NCBI RefSeq assembly: GCF_041956535.1
Contig: NW_027192204.1
Coordinates: 499,140-563,139, forward strand
DNA from: Calcarisporiella thermophila CBS 279.70
Lineage: Eukaryota > Calcarisporiellomycota
Reading direction: 5' to 3'
DNA length: 64,000 nucleotides
The first letter of the stretch is position 1; each line of letters begins with the position of its first letter. Under the pieces are notes generated by a model. That model was given only the letters and a program-made list of their open reading frames with translations. It searched no databases and was not told where the DNA came from. The translations under genes were made by a program, and so were the position numbers. Positions 61,005-64,000 of this stretch are shown in pieces.

Positions 61005-61851
61005 GTCGATGCTTTGAGGCGGATGAAAGGGTGCGAGAGAGCAGAGAACAGTTGGGATTATGGGAAAGGATTCACCGGGAATCAACCGATAAAGAAAACA
61101 AGGGGATGGGATGGCGAGCCAGCGACCACGAGGAGGGAATGAGTGCAAGAGGAGAGAAGATGTTCACCAGGAACTCTTTAAGGGGATTTTCGCCAGGAAA
61201 AAAGGGATTGGGAGTTAAAGAAGAGAAGGGGAGGGCTTGAAATCTGGAATTTATAGGGTTGCGCAAATGGGTTAAACTGTGTAGCTAACAGGAAAGTTTG
61301 GTTCTCAAAGGTGATTGGTCTGATGCGTGGCCCGTGGTTCATATCTTCAGGGAAGCATTCGGTGGGAGGAGGGCCTAGTAGAGCAGCCCTGGCCCAGCCT
61401 CTTTCCTTGCGCTCTAGTGAAATGGAATGAGCTCGCTCTGCAATAGCATAGGGCAGCGGGAGAGATTAGCTTGAGAATGGAATGGAGCTGGTTCCTTTCG
61501 CATTCTATGCATTAGACCCCCCGTTAGCATCTCCGACCACGGTGGCATTATCGGATTTCAGAGTTTCCTCTTTCACATTCGATAGGATCCCTCGCAGGCG
61601 TGCGAATGGCATACGGCTGGGCTCAGGCTGGGCTGAATGGAGTTGTGTTATCGGTCCTGACAGTAGCGCATGTCTGGAGACGCTATCTGAAACTCGGCTG
61701 CAAGTCAGGAGAGAGGGGGATTCATCACCCATCTTCGATTGGAGCCGGTTTTTCGGTAAAAATTCACGGCCAGCCGATTCTATTGACATCACCCGGTTTG
61801 CGCCTTATAAATTGACATCCCATACTCATTTCCGTAATATGAATCGCGATC
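61005..61851. promoter_or_regulatory. Divergent intergenic region
   Basis: This 847-bp stretch lies between two membrane-protein genes. Short frames occur on both strands (61072-61910) without family signal. Confidence 0.4.
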
Positions 61852-63246
61852 ATGGTGCAATACAGCTCCACTACTCGCGTCACTGCCGATGCCGCATCCA
61901 TCGCAAGTAGGCAAGCTGAGCCCAAGTATACCAAGCCAACCCATACCCGTCGTTTCTATATCTACTGGCTGACTTCCCTCTTGCTCACGCTCGCAATCCT
62001 TGCGCTGGCCTCCTACCGGTCGGGCTCGGTGGTACGTGTCCTGCTCAACCAGGTGCCCAAACATCCACAACTGATGTTTGGGCGCTTTCTAATCCGTGGC
62101 AAGCATCCTACGCAAAGCTTTGCCTATGCATGGCGGCTCAAATCCAATGATCGCATGCTCGCGCGGATTTCCGCCTGGATGGGTTACATTGTGCACCAGC
62201 TCGGCCAATGGGGGGTCCTGTATTTAGTGCATCGGAAGGGAGTGGCGTGGGGGAATCACTACGGCCCCCTCAACTGGCTGATGGTGGGGGTCAATGGATT
62301 CGGGGTCGCTTACAAATTCATCCAGTGCCACTGGCTCTATGGTGGCCTGGCAGAAGATTTTCCCGAGGCCATGGCACAGGCCTCGGTTGTGATGTGGATT
62401 CCCATCGTGATGCTCATGGAGATGCCAAGGTAGATGGAGATGTCGTTCTTGTCGGGTGTGTGCGGATGTATGCTAATTCCATCCCTTTCCTCATTATGGC
62501 ATGGATATCTCTCTAGGCGCGGCTTGGTCCTCGGGAACATCAAGAGATTTGCGTCGTCGAGCGAAATCGTGGCCTTCTTCCGCAAGTACCACGGATACGT
62601 GATCAGGTAAGCCACACTTCGCACCATTTGCCCAGTCGATCCTGTGAAACGAACCCACATGAGAAACACTAGCTTCGGGGTTACGTTTACCTTCCACTAT
62701 CACCCCCTGGAGGGCACGCTGGGACACTTGAGCGGCTTCTTCTACATGTTCCTCATGCTGTTTGGCCAGACGACCAATTTCGGTGTTCACGATCACCGCA
62801 ACCGATCGTGGACCCTCGCGCTCGAGACGCTTGTGTGGCTGCACGCCGTGCTCACCGCGCTGCTGCAGACCGGCCCCCCGACGACCATCTTCTTTGGCGG
62901 GTTCTTCACGCTCTTCTGCCTGTGCCAGTTCCACGGTGCGCCGTTCCTCTCCGGCCAAAGGCACCGGCTGCCCATCCTGCTGGGGGCGTGGCTGACGGTG
63001 CTGGGGGCGTGGCTGACCGCGACCAATGCATGGAGGAGGGCCTTCATGGCTGTGTTCATCCCGCTGTCGGAGTATTTCTATGTGCTGTGCTATGCGGTGG
63101 CCTTTTTCGCGGGCCGGCGGGTGTACGCTCGGCTTCCTCGCGGGTGGGTCGCGGTGGTGCTGAGTGCGCTGGTGAGCGCCCTGATGCTGGTGCTCATCGT
63201 GTACTCGCTGGGGGGGAACCTGTCGGTGGTGAACGACGAGTACTGA
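61852..63246 (+). CDS. Polytopic membrane protein with FHYHP motif, unknown function
   Basis: Three exons (61852-62429, 62517-62606, 62673-63246) keep phase and give 413 residues. About eight to ten hydrophobic segments are visible, including YWLTSLLLTLAILALASY, LNWLMVGVNGFGVAY, VVMWIPIVMLMEM, GFFYMFLMLFGQTTNF, LETLVWLHAVLTALLQ and VVLSALVSALMLVLIVYSLG. The most distinctive element is FTFHYHPLEGTLGHLSGFF, a His-rich loop entering a helix. I remember similar uncharacterised fungal and bacterial membrane proteins with a FHYHP-x-E-x-T-x-GH pattern but know no function. The His cluster could bind metal or haem, which is inference only. An out-of-frame ATG lies just upstream at 61840. Confidence 0.78.
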
Positions 63247-63834
63247 GCATCGGGTGGCTTGTGCCAGGCGCGGAGTCGCATGCGCCGCTTAATTTATTTG
63301 CTTATTTATTTGGATTGTTGATAGCGCTTGTAACATGTAATTATACCGTTGAGAGCCTTGTTTGACGTCGCAAAACAAGGTTCGATCACATAATTAATTT
63401 CATTGGCTCAAACACCAGTGTGCCCCACTGGAGAGCATCGGTTTCCCGAGGCTTTTTATTTATCGACGTGGTGCGGGGAAGGATTGAGTGGTGTCTTTAA
63501 CCCTCATTTCCTCGCCCTAGCTCTCCACCCGATCGGCCGAGTCTCCCCTAAGCAAACCACCGGCCCACTATCCGGCCTCCCCCCTCATTTCCCCGCCCCT
63601 TGCATCGTTTATCCCGATGTTTGGCCGTTGGCCTCCTCTCTCGCCCGCCTTCTCTTTCCTCTCTGCCTCCTTCCATGCTAGCAATGTGCCTGTGATTCCA
63701 TAGTACTTTTTCTCTGGTTGCTGTTTCCCTCCTTCCTTTCCTTCCTCCCCCCCCCAGCCCATAGCTTTCCTCAGTTGTATTTCTTGTCATCTTGTCTTCT
63801 CTGATCCGATTGCATCCAAAGAGCCAGAGTGTAG
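63247..63834. other. Intergenic, pyrimidine-rich promoter of the next gene
   Basis: This 588-bp stretch becomes strongly C/T-rich from about 63510 to 63770 on the plus strand, as often seen before fungal starts. No gene was seen. Confidence 0.5.
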
Positions 63835-64000
63835 ATGGCCGACGCTCCATTCCCGCACTACGCTCGAAGGCGAGGCCCTTATCCGTTCCGAGACGATTCG
63901 CCCCCGCTGGAGCCCCCCCCTCTTGTTCCCCCATCCTCCCACTATGCCACCACGTCCTCCTCTTCGTCCGCGCCCTCATTCTACACAATCCTTACGCCGC
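63835..64000 (+). CDS. 5' part of an unknown gene, cut by window edge
   Basis: An ATG at 63835 opens a frame that stays open to the window end (55 residues): MADAPFPHYARRRGPYPFRD followed by a Pro- and Ser-rich stretch. A pyrimidine-rich putative promoter precedes it. No domain is visible in this short low-complexity start, so the product cannot be named. It may instead be chance coding potential. Confidence 0.45.
   Translation, partial: MADAPFPHYARRRGPYPFRDDSPPLEPPPLVPPSSHYATTSSSSSAPSFYTILTP

Overview
The window reads as a gene-dense nuclear segment from a fungus. The evidence is many short spliceosomal introns (about 50-110 nt, mostly GTAAGT-like donors and TAG/CAG acceptors), AATAAA-like sites after genes, and fungal versions of conserved eukaryotic genes (BLM10, INO80, SAD1, MVD1, ODC1, MIR1, MSH1, FSH1, a TBC1D20/GYP8-type Rab-GAP, an HSF-domain factor, PKA). 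I cannot place it in a phylum. Two N-runs show it is a draft assembly. All coding models are mine, built by joining exons by hand and checking reading phase across every intron.

Layout. 1-3770: 3' part of a POT-family peptide transporter, then the mitochondrial oxodicarboxylate carrier. 4284-9858: a 1175-residue coiled-coil protein diverging from mevalonate diphosphate decarboxylase, which is broken by a 308-N gap. 10209-14457: an HSF-type transcription factor and the catalytically dead ubiquitin-protease-like splicing factor SAD1/USP39, both on the minus strand. 15518-23994: a low-complexity RG/Met-rich protein and the proteasome activator BLM10/PA200. 25266-32199: an 18-exon gene joining Tudor-knot, AT-hook, ZZ, extended-PHD and GATA-type modules to a DNA N4/N6-methylase domain. 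32478-36962: Rab-GAP, EPHX4-like hydrolase and frataxin. 37299-44073: INO80 ATPase. 44931-49947: a DXD glycosyltransferase and the PKA catalytic subunit, separated by a gapped stretch without genes. 51904-56595: SAP-domain THO1/SARNP, FSH1-type serine hydrolase and mitochondrial phosphate carrier. 57039-63246: mitochondrial MutS homologue MSH1 and two polytopic membrane proteins. A last gene starts at 63835 and runs off the edge.

There is no operon-like logic. Themes that recur are mitochondrial function (ODC1, frataxin, MIR1, MSH1), chromatin and nuclear RNA work (INO80, methylase-reader fusion, SAD1, THO1) and protein turnover (BLM10).

The most interesting object is the gene at 25266-32199. 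It looks like a bacterial-type DNA methylase captured by a eukaryotic chromatin-reader protein. All 17 introns keep phase, so one protein of about 1962 residues is predicted. Fusions of this general kind are known in eukaryotes (for example the bdelloid rotifer N4-cytosine methylase with a chromodomain), but I do not recognise this domain combination.
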